This document shows, in pieces, positions 29,642 through 37,790 of a DNA stretch of 64,000 nt. Source of the DNA: a virus; the IMG/VR virus record IMGVR_UViG_3300029258_002750, positions 124,001-188,000 of that record; one strand, written 5' to 3'. Numbering within the stretch: position 1 is the first letter of the stretch; every line of letters starts with the position of its first letter. The notes under the pieces are model-generated. The model searched no databases and had not been told where the DNA came from. It saw only the letters and a list, made by a program, of their open reading frames with translations. The position numbers were made by a program, and so were the translations under genes.

Positions 29642-29877
29642 GCGAGTTCCGCGTTCGCGATCGGGTGAGGATCGCCGAGGATCGTCGGCGTCCCGGCAAG
29701 TTCATGATTCTGGGACTCGAGCCCAAGCGGGCACGCGGGGCCGACCTGGCGGTTCCGTGTGCGCTCGTGCAGCGGCTCAGGGAGGGTCTGGGAGAGATCA
29801 ATCAGGTCTTCTGGATCGAGGAGAGCGCGCTGGAGCACGCCGAGGATGCTGTGTCGCGGCTCGGGAGGCTCGCGTGA
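29638..29877 (+). CDS. SH3-like tail protein
   Basis: 79 aa, GTG in GTGA. FRVRDRVRIAEDRRRPGKFMILG…FWIEESALEHAEDAVSRLGRLA. Tandem paralogue of 29375 and 30275. Confidence 0.8.
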   Translation: MSEFRVRDRVRIAEDRRRPGKFMILGLEPKRARGADLAVPCALVQRLREGLGEINQVFWIEESALEHAEDAVSRLGRLA

Positions 29878-30278
29878 GGGGCAACACGACGACCTGTCCG
29901 ATGTGCCGTGGGGAGGCCAAGCGTACCGGGGCTTCCGAGGTTGATCTGGTCCTTCAGCTCCGCCAGCTGTTCGCCTGTCAGTTTTGCGACTGGTCGGGAT
30001 GGTTACCCGGCGAGGAGCTGGACAACATGCGCGCGCTCGGCGGTGTCTCGCCCGAGTTCCGCGTTGGGGATCGCGTGCGAGTCAACGAGCACTACGGCCT
30101 CCAGCCTGGCATCTACGTGGTGATGGAGACGGGCCTGCGCGTCGATCCCGAGACTCACGGACTGAGGATGTCGGCTCTCATCTCGCTCGAACGGGTCGGC
30201 GTTGACGCCGTCACGATCTCTGTCGAGTACCTTGACCATGTGGACGACGCTGTGACCAGGCTGGGTAGGCTCTCGTGA
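29874..30278 (+). CDS. Zinc-ribbon plus SH3-like tail protein
   Basis: 134 aa. N-terminal ribbon CPMCRGEAKRTG…CQFCDWSG, then FRVGDRVRVNEHYGLQPGIYVVMETG barrel, then DHVDDAVTRLGRLS. Shows the ribbon and barrel modules fused in one chain with one tail. Confidence 0.8.
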   Translation: MRGNTTTCPMCRGEAKRTGASEVDLVLQLRQLFACQFCDWSGWLPGEELDNMRALGGVSPEFRVGDRVRVNEHYGLQPGIYVVMETGLRVDPETHGLRMSALISLERVGVDAVTISVEYLDHVDDAVTRLGRLS

Positions 30279-30511
30279 GCTTCGCGACACTGTTCTGCGG
30301 CGGCTTCCGCGCGGGTGACCGTGTGCGTGTGAAGGGCGTCGAGATCATCGGCCGGATCAGGAAGTTTGAGATGCGCGCGGAGGAAGTGAAGGGCCTCGTG
30401 ATGTGGGCGATGGTGGTGTCGGAGACCCCTCGCATCGGCGCCGTCTGGTCGAAGATCGCCGAGCTGGAGCACGCGAGCGATGCCGTCACACGGCTGGGTC
30501 GGTTGGTGTGA
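30275..30511 (+). CDS. SH3-like tail protein
   Basis: 78 aa, GTG start. FRAGDRVRVKGVEIIGRIRKFE…ELEHASDAVTRLGRLV. Paralogue of 29638. Confidence 0.8.
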   Translation: MSFATLFCGGFRAGDRVRVKGVEIIGRIRKFEMRAEEVKGLVMWAMVVSETPRIGAVWSKIAELEHASDAVTRLGRLV

Positions 30512-30600
30512 AGGTCTACCTGATCTATCTTCGTCGTCGCGCTCGTGCGCGAGAGGGAGGTCCGGGGATCGGTCGTCGATGCACTGGCGGAGGTGGTGCG

Positions 30601-30840
30601 ATGAGGGAGACGGCCTTCGCCGTTGGCGACCGCGTGCGGTGGGCGGTTGGTGTCGAGCATGTTGCGCATCTCGCAGCGTCTCGTATGCGGGGAAGGGTCA
30701 CGAATATCGTAAGAGGTGGTCGTCTGCACGTGGTCTGGGACGGATCGTGCTACGAGTGTCCTCCGGTCTTCGTGTGGCCCAAAGACCTGGAGACGGTAGA
30801 CGCCGTCTCTCAGCTTGGGGAACTGGCCGATGGAGTATGA
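30601..30840 (+). CDS. SH3-like tail protein
   Basis: 79 aa; ATG 30601 has GGAGGTGG upstream. GTG at 30508 would overlap the previous stop but would add an Arg/Gly-rich stretch unlike any relative. FAVGDRVRWAVGVEHV…GRVTNIVRGGRLHVVWDG…PKDLETVDAVSQLGELADGV. Close to 35661 (VWPADIEPVDAVSRLGDLL). Confidence 0.75.
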   Translation: MRETAFAVGDRVRWAVGVEHVAHLAASRMRGRVTNIVRGGRLHVVWDGSCYECPPVFVWPKDLETVDAVSQLGELADGV

Positions 30841-31099
30841 AGGCCCTGCGTTCCGGCCTGGTGATCGTGTCCGCTGGCTCTCGTGGAAGAACAACCGCGC
30901 TGGCTTCCCGTCTGTTCGACACGGATGGGTCCGCCGAATCGTCGAGCCAGCGCGCTCCGCTCACGGGCCGCGTCTGCTGATCGATGTCGATCCGTTCTGG
31001 GGCGAGGTACCGACGGCGATTGAGCTTCTGCCGCACCTGCACGGGGTCCGCAAGCTCTCGGCCATCGACGCGCTCGCCCAGCTGATGAGGAACCCGTGA
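30830..31099 (+). CDS. SH3-like tail protein
   Basis: 89 aa, ATG overlapping the previous gene by 11 nt. FRPGDRVRWLSWKNN…RHGWVRRIVEPARS barrel; tail LSAIDALAQLMRNP. Confidence 0.78.
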   Translation: MEYEGPAFRPGDRVRWLSWKNNRAGFPSVRHGWVRRIVEPARSAHGPRLLIDVDPFWGEVPTAIELLPHLHGVRKLSAIDALAQLMRNP

Positions 31100-31143
31100 T
31101 CGACGGCGATCGAGTGCGCTATCGCGGCCCGAAGGAGAAGTAG
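31096..31143 (+). pseudogene. 15-codon remnant of a GDRV gene
   Basis: GTG in GTGA encodes VIDGDRVRYRGPKEK-stop: just the first strand of the GDRV barrel, without the rest or the tail. Either a decayed copy or a translated spacer that carries the GAAGGAG for the next gene. Confidence 0.55.
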
Positions 31144-31144
31144 C

Positions 31145-31897
31145 GTGGGAATGCAGGGTCGCGCTGTTCCGCCAGGGCCGCCGCGTCGGCCTATGCGCTC
31201 ATTCCACACGAAGCCGCCCGAGCCGCCGATGTTTAGCCTTCGGCCGAGCGAGCGTCGTGAGGACGAGCGGTGCGCGCTCTGTCATGACGGGCCGACCGGC
31301 CTGGTCATCTGCCGGGGATGCGGCGCGCTGACGCACGCCCAGTGCCTCCTCCACCACGGCTCGTGCCCGACCCCGGGCTGCGACGAGCGCGATCCCATGC
31401 AGGAGCCGCCGCCGAGCGTGCGCGGCCAGCTCAAGGAGTGGCGCAACTTCTTCCGGGGCGAGAAAGGTCCGAGAGAGGAGCCTCGCTGTCGTCACAAGTT
31501 CGGCAAGGACCAGCGGTGCGTCTACTGCCACAGGGACGTGGACGACATCTGGCAGGACGGTCCGCCGGTCTACGAGGATCCTGACGCTCGCGGGCCGTGC
31601 AAGAAGTGCGGCAAGGAGGTCTTCGCCGGGCTGAACTGCCTAGCAGAGCAGGACCAGTACGGCGAGGATGCCGCCTACTACCACATGAGCTGCTGGCGGA
31701 AGCTCAAGGACCAGGAGCGAGAGAAGCGCAGGCCGCGCTGGTGGGCGAGTGCAGAGCTGTGGGTAGCCGCGCTCTTCGTGATGTTCCTGATTGCTGGTAT
31801 AGGCGAGTTGATCGTCACCGGGGAGCCCACGTTGATGCTCACCGCCATCTTGGCATTGGTGCTCTGGCTCATGGACCAGAAGCGGCGGCGGCGATGA
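31145..31897 (+). CDS. RING/zinc-finger membrane protein
   Basis: 250 aa, GTG 31145 with GAAGGAG 7 nt upstream. Residues 38-80 (CALCHDG…CRGCGALTHAQC…CPTPGC) follow a RING/PHD-like Cys-His order; a second cluster HKFGKDQRCVYCHRD and a third CKKCGKEVFAG…HMSC follow. The last about 40 residues are two hydrophobic helices (LWVAALFVMFLIAGIGELI; LMLTAILALVLWLM). Probably membrane-bound with cytoplasmic fingers. No tail. Confidence 0.78.
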   Translation: MGMQGRAVPPGPPRRPMRSFHTKPPEPPMFSLRPSERREDERCALCHDGPTGLVICRGCGALTHAQCLLHHGSCPTPGCDERDPMQEPPPSVRGQLKEWRNFFRGEKGPREEPRCRHKFGKDQRCVYCHRDVDDIWQDGPPVYEDPDARGPCKKCGKEVFAGLNCLAEQDQYGEDAAYYHMSCWRKLKDQEREKRRPRWWASAELWVAALFVMFLIAGIGELIVTGEPTLMLTAILALVLWLMDQKRRRR

Positions 31898-32133
31898 GCC
31901 TGATCCCTGTTGGCACCAGAGTCCGGCGCTGCGGCTGGCCGACCGATCCTCACCACGACTACGTGGGGACCGTCATCGACCACAACCACAACACCGAGAA
32001 TCCGCAGAGCCGCCTGCGCTACGACGTGATCGAGTGGGACCATCTTCCGGGCACGCGCTCCCAGTGGGTCGAGAACCACGCTGGCATCGTGCCGCTGAAC
32101 GCGATCGAGCTGATGGGAGAGCTGGTCGAATGA
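31894..32133 (+). CDS. SH3-like tail protein
   Basis: 79 aa. MSLIPVGTRVRRCGWP…DYVGTVIDHNHNTENPQSRLRYDVIEWD…SQWVENHAGIVPLNAIELMGELVE. The QWVEN/RWVEN strand also occurs in the 8684 protein. Confidence 0.79.
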   Translation: MSLIPVGTRVRRCGWPTDPHHDYVGTVIDHNHNTENPQSRLRYDVIEWDHLPGTRSQWVENHAGIVPLNAIELMGELVE

Positions 32134-32507
32134 CCGAGGTCATCTGCCCCTACTGCGGCCAGCCCGCCCAGCTGACCGACTCGGCCGAGGTCTACGGCGG
32201 CCGGTCCTACGGCAACATCTGGCTCTGCCGACCGTGCGGTGCGCGCGTGGGTACCCACAAGCGCGACGGCAAGACCCCGCTTGGGACGCTTGCTGACGCC
32301 CCGCTGCGAGCGCTCAGGATGCGCGTGCACGGAGACTTCGATCCGCTCTGGAAGCAGGACCCCGAGCCGAGAGGCGCGCGCCTCCGCTGGTACCGGCGGC
32401 TCGCCGAGGCGATGGGGATCGAGCTGAAGGACTGCCATATGGCCATGTTCGACGAGGAGTCGTGTCGTCGGGCGTTGGAGGCGATCGAGATCATCCGACC
32501 CGGGTAG
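32130..32507 (+). CDS. Zinc-finger-containing protein (DUF3268-like)
   Basis: 125 aa. CPYCGQPAQLTDSAEVYGG, SYGNIWLCRPCGARVGTHK and PLGTLADAPLRALRMRVHGDFDPLW, then CHMAMFDEESC, match the order of conserved motifs in the zinc-finger-containing domain family (DUF3268) found in many phages. Unlike its neighbours it has no tail (ends EIIRPG at the promoter TAG). Confidence 0.83.
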   Translation: MTEVICPYCGQPAQLTDSAEVYGGRSYGNIWLCRPCGARVGTHKRDGKTPLGTLADAPLRALRMRVHGDFDPLWKQDPEPRGARLRWYRRLAEAMGIELKDCHMAMFDEESCRRALEAIEIIRPG

Positions 32508-32510
32508 AAC
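32505..32510 (+). promoter_or_regulatory. TAGAAC box for 32517
   Basis: CCCGGG-TAGAAC-GTCAGT-ATG; its TAG ends the DUF3268-like gene. Confidence 0.74.
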
Positions 32511-32516
32511 GTCAGT

Positions 32517-32756
32517 ATGGTGCGAGCCGGGCTAAGAGAGGGCGAGAGGGTCTGGGTGCGGGCGATCGGGGGGTCGCTCGAGCGCGCGCCCCGCCGGGCC
32601 ACGGTCACCTGCACCGGGTCTTCGGCTCTGCCGACCCCGGCTCGCTACTACGACGTCGAGTTCGACGCGGGCGATGAGCGGCGGCTCTGGCTCGGCGACC
32701 ACAACTACGACGTGTGGAAGCGATCCGCGATCGATCGGCTAGGAGAGCTGGCATGA
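32517..32756 (+). CDS. SH3-like tail protein
   Basis: 79 aa, leaderless. LREGERVWVRAIGGS…RRATVTCTGSS…YYDVEFDAGDERRLWLG; tail SAIDRLGELA, exactly consensus and at the very end. Confidence 0.8.
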   Translation: MVRAGLREGERVWVRAIGGSLERAPRRATVTCTGSSALPTPARYYDVEFDAGDERRLWLGDHNYDVWKRSAIDRLGELA

Positions 32757-33331
32757 CTCCCGACCAGAAGGTGAAGGCGGCCGAGGCCGCGCTCAAGAAG
32801 GCGCAGGACGAGGCGAAGCAGGCGAAGCTCGAACAACTCGCGCTCGCGGCCGACAAGAAGCTCGCCGAGGCGGCCCGCGCCGTCTGGGACATCGCCGATG
32901 CGGCCGATCATCCTGAGTGGCTCCACGACATGGAGAAGCAGGTCCACCTGGTGCGCGACAGGATCGCCCTCTCGCTCCTCGGGGCCGGGCCGCGCGTCGA
33001 GGGCCTGGAGAAGCTCGACCCGCATCGGTGGGGGCCGGGCGAGTTCGCAACCAACGAGCCGCACACCTACACGACCGACGAGGATGTGCACCACGCCATC
33101 GCGACCTGGATCTTCGATACGCTCGGTGTGCGCGGCTACGAGCGAGGCCGTCAGGAGAAGTGGGAAGAGCAGTGGTCCAAGGAGGAGATGGACGGGCACG
33201 AGGAGGCGCTGGCCCGGATCCGCGAGCTGATCTTCAACGCCTTCAAGGCGGCCTACGGCAACGAGTCGCGCGCCCGCGAGTTCGCCAACGAGAGCACCCG
33301 GGCCTGGCGCGAGGGCAGACACGACACGTGA
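32753..33331 (+). CDS. Helical hypothetical protein
   Basis: 192 aa, ATG in the ATGA junction. N-terminal coiled coil (VKAAEAALKKAQDEAKQAKLEQL), then a largely helical acidic body with HAIATWIFDTLGVRGYERG. No tail, no family recognised. Confidence 0.75.
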   Translation: MTPDQKVKAAEAALKKAQDEAKQAKLEQLALAADKKLAEAARAVWDIADAADHPEWLHDMEKQVHLVRDRIALSLLGAGPRVEGLEKLDPHRWGPGEFATNEPHTYTTDEDVHHAIATWIFDTLGVRGYERGRQEKWEEQWSKEEMDGHEEALARIRELIFNAFKAAYGNESRAREFANESTRAWREGRHDT

Positions 33332-33621
33332 CTACCGTCTTCGTCGTCCTGCGCGACTACATGGGCGATCATCACGCCCACCCCGAGTTCGAGTCGGTCT
33401 GGTGGAACAGGGAAGAGGCCCGGGAGGAGTGTTTGCGGCTCGCGGAGGAGGAGATGACAAGGAGCACCGGCTACATCCTCCGCCTTCGGGTCACCGACAG
33501 CGTAGTACGTATTGAGCACAAGCTCACTGGTGGCACCTGGGCGGATCGGACGCTCTTCTTCACGAAGCCCGTCGGGATTCGCGGGTCAGCTGTCATGGCG
33601 CTAGCGAGTCTGGTGCGATGA
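33328..33621 (+). CDS. Tail-variant protein
   Basis: 97 aa, GTG in the GTGA junction. MTTVFVVLRDYMGDHH…REECLRLAEEEM then beta strands; ends SAVMALASLVR, a diverged tail. Confidence 0.75.
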   Translation: MTTVFVVLRDYMGDHHAHPEFESVWWNREEAREECLRLAEEEMTRSTGYILRLRVTDSVVRIEHKLTGGTWADRTLFFTKPVGIRGSAVMALASLVR

Positions 33622-33851
33622 GAGCGCGGCCGACGGACGACTTCTGGTACCGCTTCGACCCCGGCGACCGGGTGGAGGGCATTCCCGGCTCGGCGACGCT
33701 TCGCGGCCGACGCGGCACCTTTCTCGGCTACCACGACCGCAACGACACGCTGGTCGTCGTCCAGTTCGACGACGAGGTCGACCCGGAATCCGAGCCGATC
33801 TCGCTGCTCCAGAAGCTCGGGGCGGTGGAGAGTCTGGGAGAACTGGCGTGA
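33618..33851 (+). CDS. SH3-like tail protein
   Basis: 77 aa. FDPGDRVEGIPGSATLRGRRGTFLGYHDRNDTLVVVQFDD is a full KOW/SH3-like repeat; tail GAVESLGELA. Confidence 0.8.
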   Translation: MRARPTDDFWYRFDPGDRVEGIPGSATLRGRRGTFLGYHDRNDTLVVVQFDDEVDPESEPISLLQKLGAVESLGELA

Positions 33852-34261
33852 ACCGGCTCGAGGCAGCGGAGCAGCTCGGCCCGGCCGACGACACGGTCTT
33901 CATCGTGTTCGAGTGGCGCGAGGAGGGCTACACGGCCAACGTCGGCCGCCGCGAGCTGAGGAAGACGAGGGACAAGCTCATCATCCTCGGCCTCTACTGG
34001 ACCGAGGGCCTCGCGCGGCGGCGAATCCACGAGGAGATGGCGAAGCCATCAGGCGAGGACTGGGGAAGCGCGGGCGCGCACGAGGTCCCCAGCCCGCCGC
34101 TCCCGATCGACATCTCCTCGCCGGTGGCGATGTGGCGACTCCGGCGGCGGCGAAAGGACTCCTACCGCAAGTTCCTTGCGATCTGGAAGGTCCAGGTCTT
34201 CGGCTGCGCGATCGACCGCCTGGCGGCCATGGTCGAGGAGCACAACGAGCGAGCAACGTGA
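33848..34261 (+). CDS. Tail-containing basic protein
   Basis: 137 aa, GTG start. TVFIVFEWREEGYTANVG start recalls the 33328 protein; Arg-rich middle (WRLRRRRKDSYRKF); CAIDRLAAMVEEHNERAT tail. Confidence 0.75.
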   Translation: MNRLEAAEQLGPADDTVFIVFEWREEGYTANVGRRELRKTRDKLIILGLYWTEGLARRRIHEEMAKPSGEDWGSAGAHEVPSPPLPIDISSPVAMWRLRRRRKDSYRKFLAIWKVQVFGCAIDRLAAMVEEHNERAT

Positions 34262-34533
34262 ACATGAAGACGCACATCACCCAGGCCGGTGAGGAGATCT
34301 CCCAGCACCTCGATCTCGGCCAGCGCGAGTTTCCGCCCGGCTGCTCCGGCGAGGGGATCGTGGTGTGCGCGACCTCGTCGTGCGATGCGTCGTTCCTCTA
34401 CGGTCCTGTCCCGGCATTCTGGGAGTACGTCGAGGCGGCCGGGATCGGCTCCTACCACTGCCCGAAGCACGCGCTCCATCCGGCGTCGGCCGTGGACCAG
34501 CTCGGCGGCCTCGCCGACGAGGAAGACGAGTGA
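34258..34533 (+). CDS. Tail protein with C/H cluster
   Basis: 91 aa, GTG in GTGA. VCATSSCDASFLYG…YHCPKHALHPASAVDQLGGLADEEDE: a CxxxxxC…CxxH site then the tail. Confidence 0.77.
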   Translation: MNMKTHITQAGEEISQHLDLGQREFPPGCSGEGIVVCATSSCDASFLYGPVPAFWEYVEAAGIGSYHCPKHALHPASAVDQLGGLADEEDE

Positions 34534-34784
34534 ACCGCTACGACGACTATGCGGAGATGGACCAGTACGGCGAGTCGATTCTCAGCAAGGCGATGCGCAT
34601 CTACCGGCCGCCCGAGGCATCCGCGATCGACCGCCTGGCAGCTGTGACCGACAAGGAGGCGGCCCGCCGCGTTCGGGAGTGGGACGAGCACGTCGAGCGG
34701 ATGCGGGAGAACCTCGAGATCGTCAAGAGGCTCTCGCTTACGCCCGCCCGGTTCGAGTTCAAGATCGACGTGGGAGAGCTGTGA
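34530..34784 (+). CDS. Tail-plus-helix protein
   Basis: 84 aa, GTG start. EASAIDRLAAVTDKEAARRVREWDEHVERMRENLEIVKRL: tail followed by a charged helix, the same block fused at the end of 20341-20769. Last residues EFKIDVGEL are beta. Confidence 0.77.
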   Translation: MNRYDDYAEMDQYGESILSKAMRIYRPPEASAIDRLAAVTDKEAARRVREWDEHVERMRENLEIVKRLSLTPARFEFKIDVGEL

Positions 34785-35107
34785 TGCTGAGTGCCAAGAA
34801 TCTGCTGCGGAACATCCTCGGCCCGAACGTCGAGCTGGTGAAGGTCGATGCGCCGATCTTCAAGGCCGGGATCGGTGAACCGTTGGTGGCCGCCCTCCGA
34901 CGTTTCGAGGACGAGGACCACCTGATCGACTCGGCCTTCGCCGAGGGGTGGGAGAAGCTCTACGTCTACGAGATTCGCGGGTGGCTGCGCGGTCCCTACT
35001 TCATTCGTGGGGCCGTCGAGCCCGGCCCATGGCTCTGCGGACACCACGGACGGTGCTCGTGCCTCTGGCATCACCAGACGCAGCGGCGGCGACGGAGGTG
35101 GATGTGA
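34784..35107 (+). CDS. Hypothetical protein, basic end
   Basis: 107 aa, ATG in TGATG. Alpha/beta with NLLRNILGPNVELVKVDAPIF, later CGHHGRCSCLWHH and a terminal Arg run. A Cys/His cluster suggests metal binding. No tail. Confidence 0.73.
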   Translation: MLSAKNLLRNILGPNVELVKVDAPIFKAGIGEPLVAALRRFEDEDHLIDSAFAEGWEKLYVYEIRGWLRGPYFIRGAVEPGPWLCGHHGRCSCLWHHQTQRRRRRWM

Positions 35108-35664
35108 GCGAGTTCGATCCCGGCCACGGCTACAACGACGGCTACGGAGACTTCGGCCGCGATCCGGCTCCATACGATCCCCAGACTGCGCTGTGGGTGA
35201 TGGGGGCGATCGACGAGCTGCGCGGCCTCGGGATCATCGAGGAGATCGCGGGCGAGAATCCCCTTGGCGGCCGTGAAGACAGGAAGCGCTACCGCGAGCT
35301 GAAGAAGTCCGGCTTTGTTCCCCAGCTGACCGAAGCGATGAAGGTCGTCAAGGCCCACGTGCTCGCCGAAGATCAGCCTCTCTTCGAGCGCCTGTTCCGA
35401 GGGATCATCGAAGAAGGGTGGGAGTCGATCCGACGCGAGCGTGATCTCATGCTCGAAGAAGAACGACAGTCGCAGGTCAGCGCTGACGACGACGATGATC
35501 CCTACGCGCCGTTCCGCGAGTTCTACAAGCGGCACGGGATCTATCTGCCCAAGGATTCGACTGCCGAGGGGCGCCCAGATGCGCAAAAAAAGGTGCCATC
35601 GGAAGAAGAGCCGCGCCCGCGCCCCGAGGACTACGGCTTCCCGAGCGACTGGGTGCTGCTATGA
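35104..35664 (+). CDS. Hypothetical acidic protein
   Basis: 186 aa, GTG start. Gly/Tyr/Asp-rich N-terminus (GHGYNDGYGDFGRDPAPYD), a helical middle (MKVVKAHVLAEDQPLFERLFRGI), acidic and Pro-rich C-terminus. Contains the palindrome GTCAGCGCTGAC as VSAD. No tail. Confidence 0.75.
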   Translation: MSEFDPGHGYNDGYGDFGRDPAPYDPQTALWVMGAIDELRGLGIIEEIAGENPLGGREDRKRYRELKKSGFVPQLTEAMKVVKAHVLAEDQPLFERLFRGIIEEGWESIRRERDLMLEEERQSQVSADDDDDPYAPFREFYKRHGIYLPKDSTAEGRPDAQKKVPSEEEPRPRPEDYGFPSDWVLL

Positions 35665-36008
35665 CGAGTGTTCCGCCGATCGACCCACCATGCGCTGAGT
35701 GCGGGGCTGGCGAAGGTGAGCCGTGCGTAGGGCCGCACAGCGCGGACGTCGAGGGCGAGGAGCACGTCTACGCGATCGGCGACCGGGTCCAGTGGACCTC
35801 CTCCAGCGACGGCGGAATGAGCCGACGCCAGGTCGGCCCGATCGAGGGGACCGTTGCTGAGATCATGGACTCCGGCCGCGTTTGCGTGGACTGGGACAAG
35901 CCGTTCGACAGGAAGTATCGGTCGATCCCGATCGTCGTCTGGCCCGCTGACATCGAGCCGGTTGATGCTGTCTCGCGACTGGGGGATCTGCTCGATGACG
36001 GCGCCTGA
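35661..36008 (+). CDS. Cys-rich plus SH3-like tail protein
   Basis: 115 aa. CAECGAGEGEPCVGPHSADVEGEEH module (as in 15951), then YAIGDRVQWTSSSDGG…GTVAEIMDSGRVCVDWD barrel and VDAVSRLGDLLDDGA. Two modules plus one tail. Confidence 0.8.
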   Translation: MTSVPPIDPPCAECGAGEGEPCVGPHSADVEGEEHVYAIGDRVQWTSSSDGGMSRRQVGPIEGTVAEIMDSGRVCVDWDKPFDRKYRSIPIVVWPADIEPVDAVSRLGDLLDDGA

Positions 36009-36240
36009 GCCGGAGTTCAGCGTCGGCGACCACGTCGTTCACTATGTGCCTGAGGTCGGCATCCGCGAGCGCGGCGAGGTCAACTGGGTGCGCACGAGCA
36101 AAACACGCGTCAGCTACGATGTGATCTTCAGGCACGGGGACGGCCGTCTCAAGGGCCTGCTCAAGGAGGTCGATCCGGCGTGGCTGCTGCCGCTCTCAGC
36201 CGTCGAGCGGCTCGGAGACCTGGGAGACCTGGCAGGATGA
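35995..36240 (+). CDS. SH3-like tail protein
   Basis: 81 aa, ATG inside the end of the previous gene (14 nt). FSVGDHVVHYVPEVGIRERGEVNWVRTSKTRVSYDVIF; tail LSAVERLGDLGDLAG. Confidence 0.78.
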   Translation: MTAPEPEFSVGDHVVHYVPEVGIRERGEVNWVRTSKTRVSYDVIFRHGDGRLKGLLKEVDPAWLLPLSAVERLGDLGDLAG

Positions 36241-36605
36241 GCGGGCTGGCCGCGCTTGATCAGGCCGTGGTCGACCCGCGCGAGGGGTGGAAGCGCGTCT
36301 CCCAGTTCATCTGTCGGAGACAGTTCGACCGCGCGAAGGTCAAGTACTCGTCCGAGCGCGGTGGTCGTGTGCTGATTCGGCTGGTGGACGATGTCCCCGA
36401 GCGCACGATCACAACGCTGACCGCGCCCGGCTACCCCAACGAGATCGTGGTGGCAACGATGGCCCTCCTGGCGGACAGGATGCCGGAGGACCAGGCGATC
36501 TGCTCGTTGTGGGTGTGCTCACTGGCCGGACAGGTCACGGTCTACAGCCTGGAGCTTCATCCAGAGCCGTCTGCTGTTGATCAGCTCGGAGACCTGACGC
36601 GATGA
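36237..36605 (+). CDS. Tail protein
   Basis: 122 aa, ATG in the ATGA junction. Helical start (LAALDQAVVDPREGWKRV), beta middle, ends EPSAVDQLGDLTR. No domain recognised. Confidence 0.77.
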   Translation: MSGLAALDQAVVDPREGWKRVSQFICRRQFDRAKVKYSSERGGRVLIRLVDDVPERTITTLTAPGYPNEIVVATMALLADRMPEDQAICSLWVCSLAGQVTVYSLELHPEPSAVDQLGDLTR

Positions 36606-37108
36606 GCAACCCCTTCATCGTCCCTGTTCCGCGCGGCGCGACCCAGATCGACCTGCGGCCCTACCTGGCGCCGATCCTGCGGGAGCTACTGCTGATCGCG
36701 CAGCGCGGTCAACCGTGGGGCGAGGCGCATACCGAGATCGAGCTGGAGGACTGGATTGGTCGCGTCTACGGGCGCGACCGACTCGCTCGCGCGATCGAGC
36801 TGGTGCAGCGGGAGTGGTTCTCGGAGTACATGCTCTCGAGGAAGTGGCGCCGGAGCGGCGGCCTCGACGGCGGATTCGCCCAGTACTATCCTCCCGAGCC
36901 GGAGATGAAGCGGCGGGGGCACTTGTGCATCCGGCTGAAGGAGGAGTTCATTCCCGAGAGCCTGCCTCTGATCAGCCAGCACTGGAGGGCGATCCACGAG
37001 ATCGCAAACTGGGAGAAGCGCGCGCCAGCCGAGGTTGCTCGCGACATCCTGGCGATTGGTGGACTGGCTGTGGATGCGCTTGCGCTCCTCGGCGCGGAGA
37101 CCGAGTGA
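36602..37108 (+). CDS. Tail protein
   Basis: 168 aa. Helix-rich with aromatic segments (WIGRVYGRDRLARAIELVQREWFSEYML; QYYPPEPEMKRRGHLCIRL). Ends LAVDALALLGAETE. Function unknown. Confidence 0.76.
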   Translation: MSNPFIVPVPRGATQIDLRPYLAPILRELLLIAQRGQPWGEAHTEIELEDWIGRVYGRDRLARAIELVQREWFSEYMLSRKWRRSGGLDGGFAQYYPPEPEMKRRGHLCIRLKEEFIPESLPLISQHWRAIHEIANWEKRAPAEVARDILAIGGLAVDALALLGAETE

Positions 37109-37458
37109 GCCTGCTGATCTACCCGGTTGAGGTTTACATCGATCATCGGCTGCGCGAGCGGTTCCCGGATGCCGTAGTCGCGGTTCGCCGCCACTGTGGG
37201 ATGCCGCACTGGTACATCGGCGGCGAGCCAAAGCGCGGCGGGTGGATCCGCTGCCCCGGAGCCGACGGCTGGATGCAGGCACCGTTCCGGCTTTGGCTCA
37301 CCAGAGGATCTGGCAGCCGATCGATTGGTTACACGAGTAGGGGCGAGCTGAATCCGACCTTCGTGCGAGTCGACGACGACAAGCGGTCGTGGGAGTCAGC
37401 GGTGGGGCGGGTGATGCGCGCCGCCGACGATGCGCTTGTTGGGTGGTCTCTTGTATGA
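37105..37458 (+). CDS. Hypothetical protein
   Basis: 117 aa, GTG start. Beta-rich with CGMPHWYIGG and CPGADGW; ends in a helix AVGRVMRAADDALVGW but without the tail consensus. Confidence 0.73.
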   Translation: MSLLIYPVEVYIDHRLRERFPDAVVAVRRHCGMPHWYIGGEPKRGGWIRCPGADGWMQAPFRLWLTRGSGSRSIGYTSRGELNPTFVRVDDDKRSWESAVGRVMRAADDALVGWSLV

Positions 37459-37790
37459 GCCTGTCCATCGGCGTCTACACGAGCAACAACGGCAATCGGC
37501 GGATTCATCTCGGCGACACCGACCAGTGGAGCGAAGGTCTCCGGCCGAGTCTGTGCGGTCTTCACTTTCTTGTGTGGTCGCCGGTTCGGGTGATCGAGGA
37601 CGACAACACGGTCCAGTCACCGGCGACGCGCGGCAAGCGCTCAAGAGACGCGGATGTCGAAGAGGTGCTGCGCTACTACCAGGAGTACAAGAAGGCCCCG
37701 CACTGCCAACGATGCCTGAGACTAGCGCAGAGATTCCGTGACGCTGTTTCTCAGCTCGGCGCCATCGCCCCTCGATCTGGTGGGGCGTAG
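37455..37790 (+). CDS. Tail protein
   Basis: 111 aa, ATG in the ATGA junction. MSLSIGVYTSNNGNRRIHLG start, CxxC late (CQRCLRLA), tail DAVSQLGAIAPRS. The 3' end overlaps the convergent gene 37751-38092 by 40 nt. Confidence 0.75.
   Translation: MSLSIGVYTSNNGNRRIHLGDTDQWSEGLRPSLCGLHFLVWSPVRVIEDDNTVQSPATRGKRSRDADVEEVLRYYQEYKKAPHCQRCLRLAQRFRDAVSQLGAIAPRSGGA

Noticed and set aside
30508-30600. GTG start upstream of 30601
   Set aside because: Would add an Arg/Gly-rich segment unlike related barrels; ATG 30601 has a good GGAGG site.
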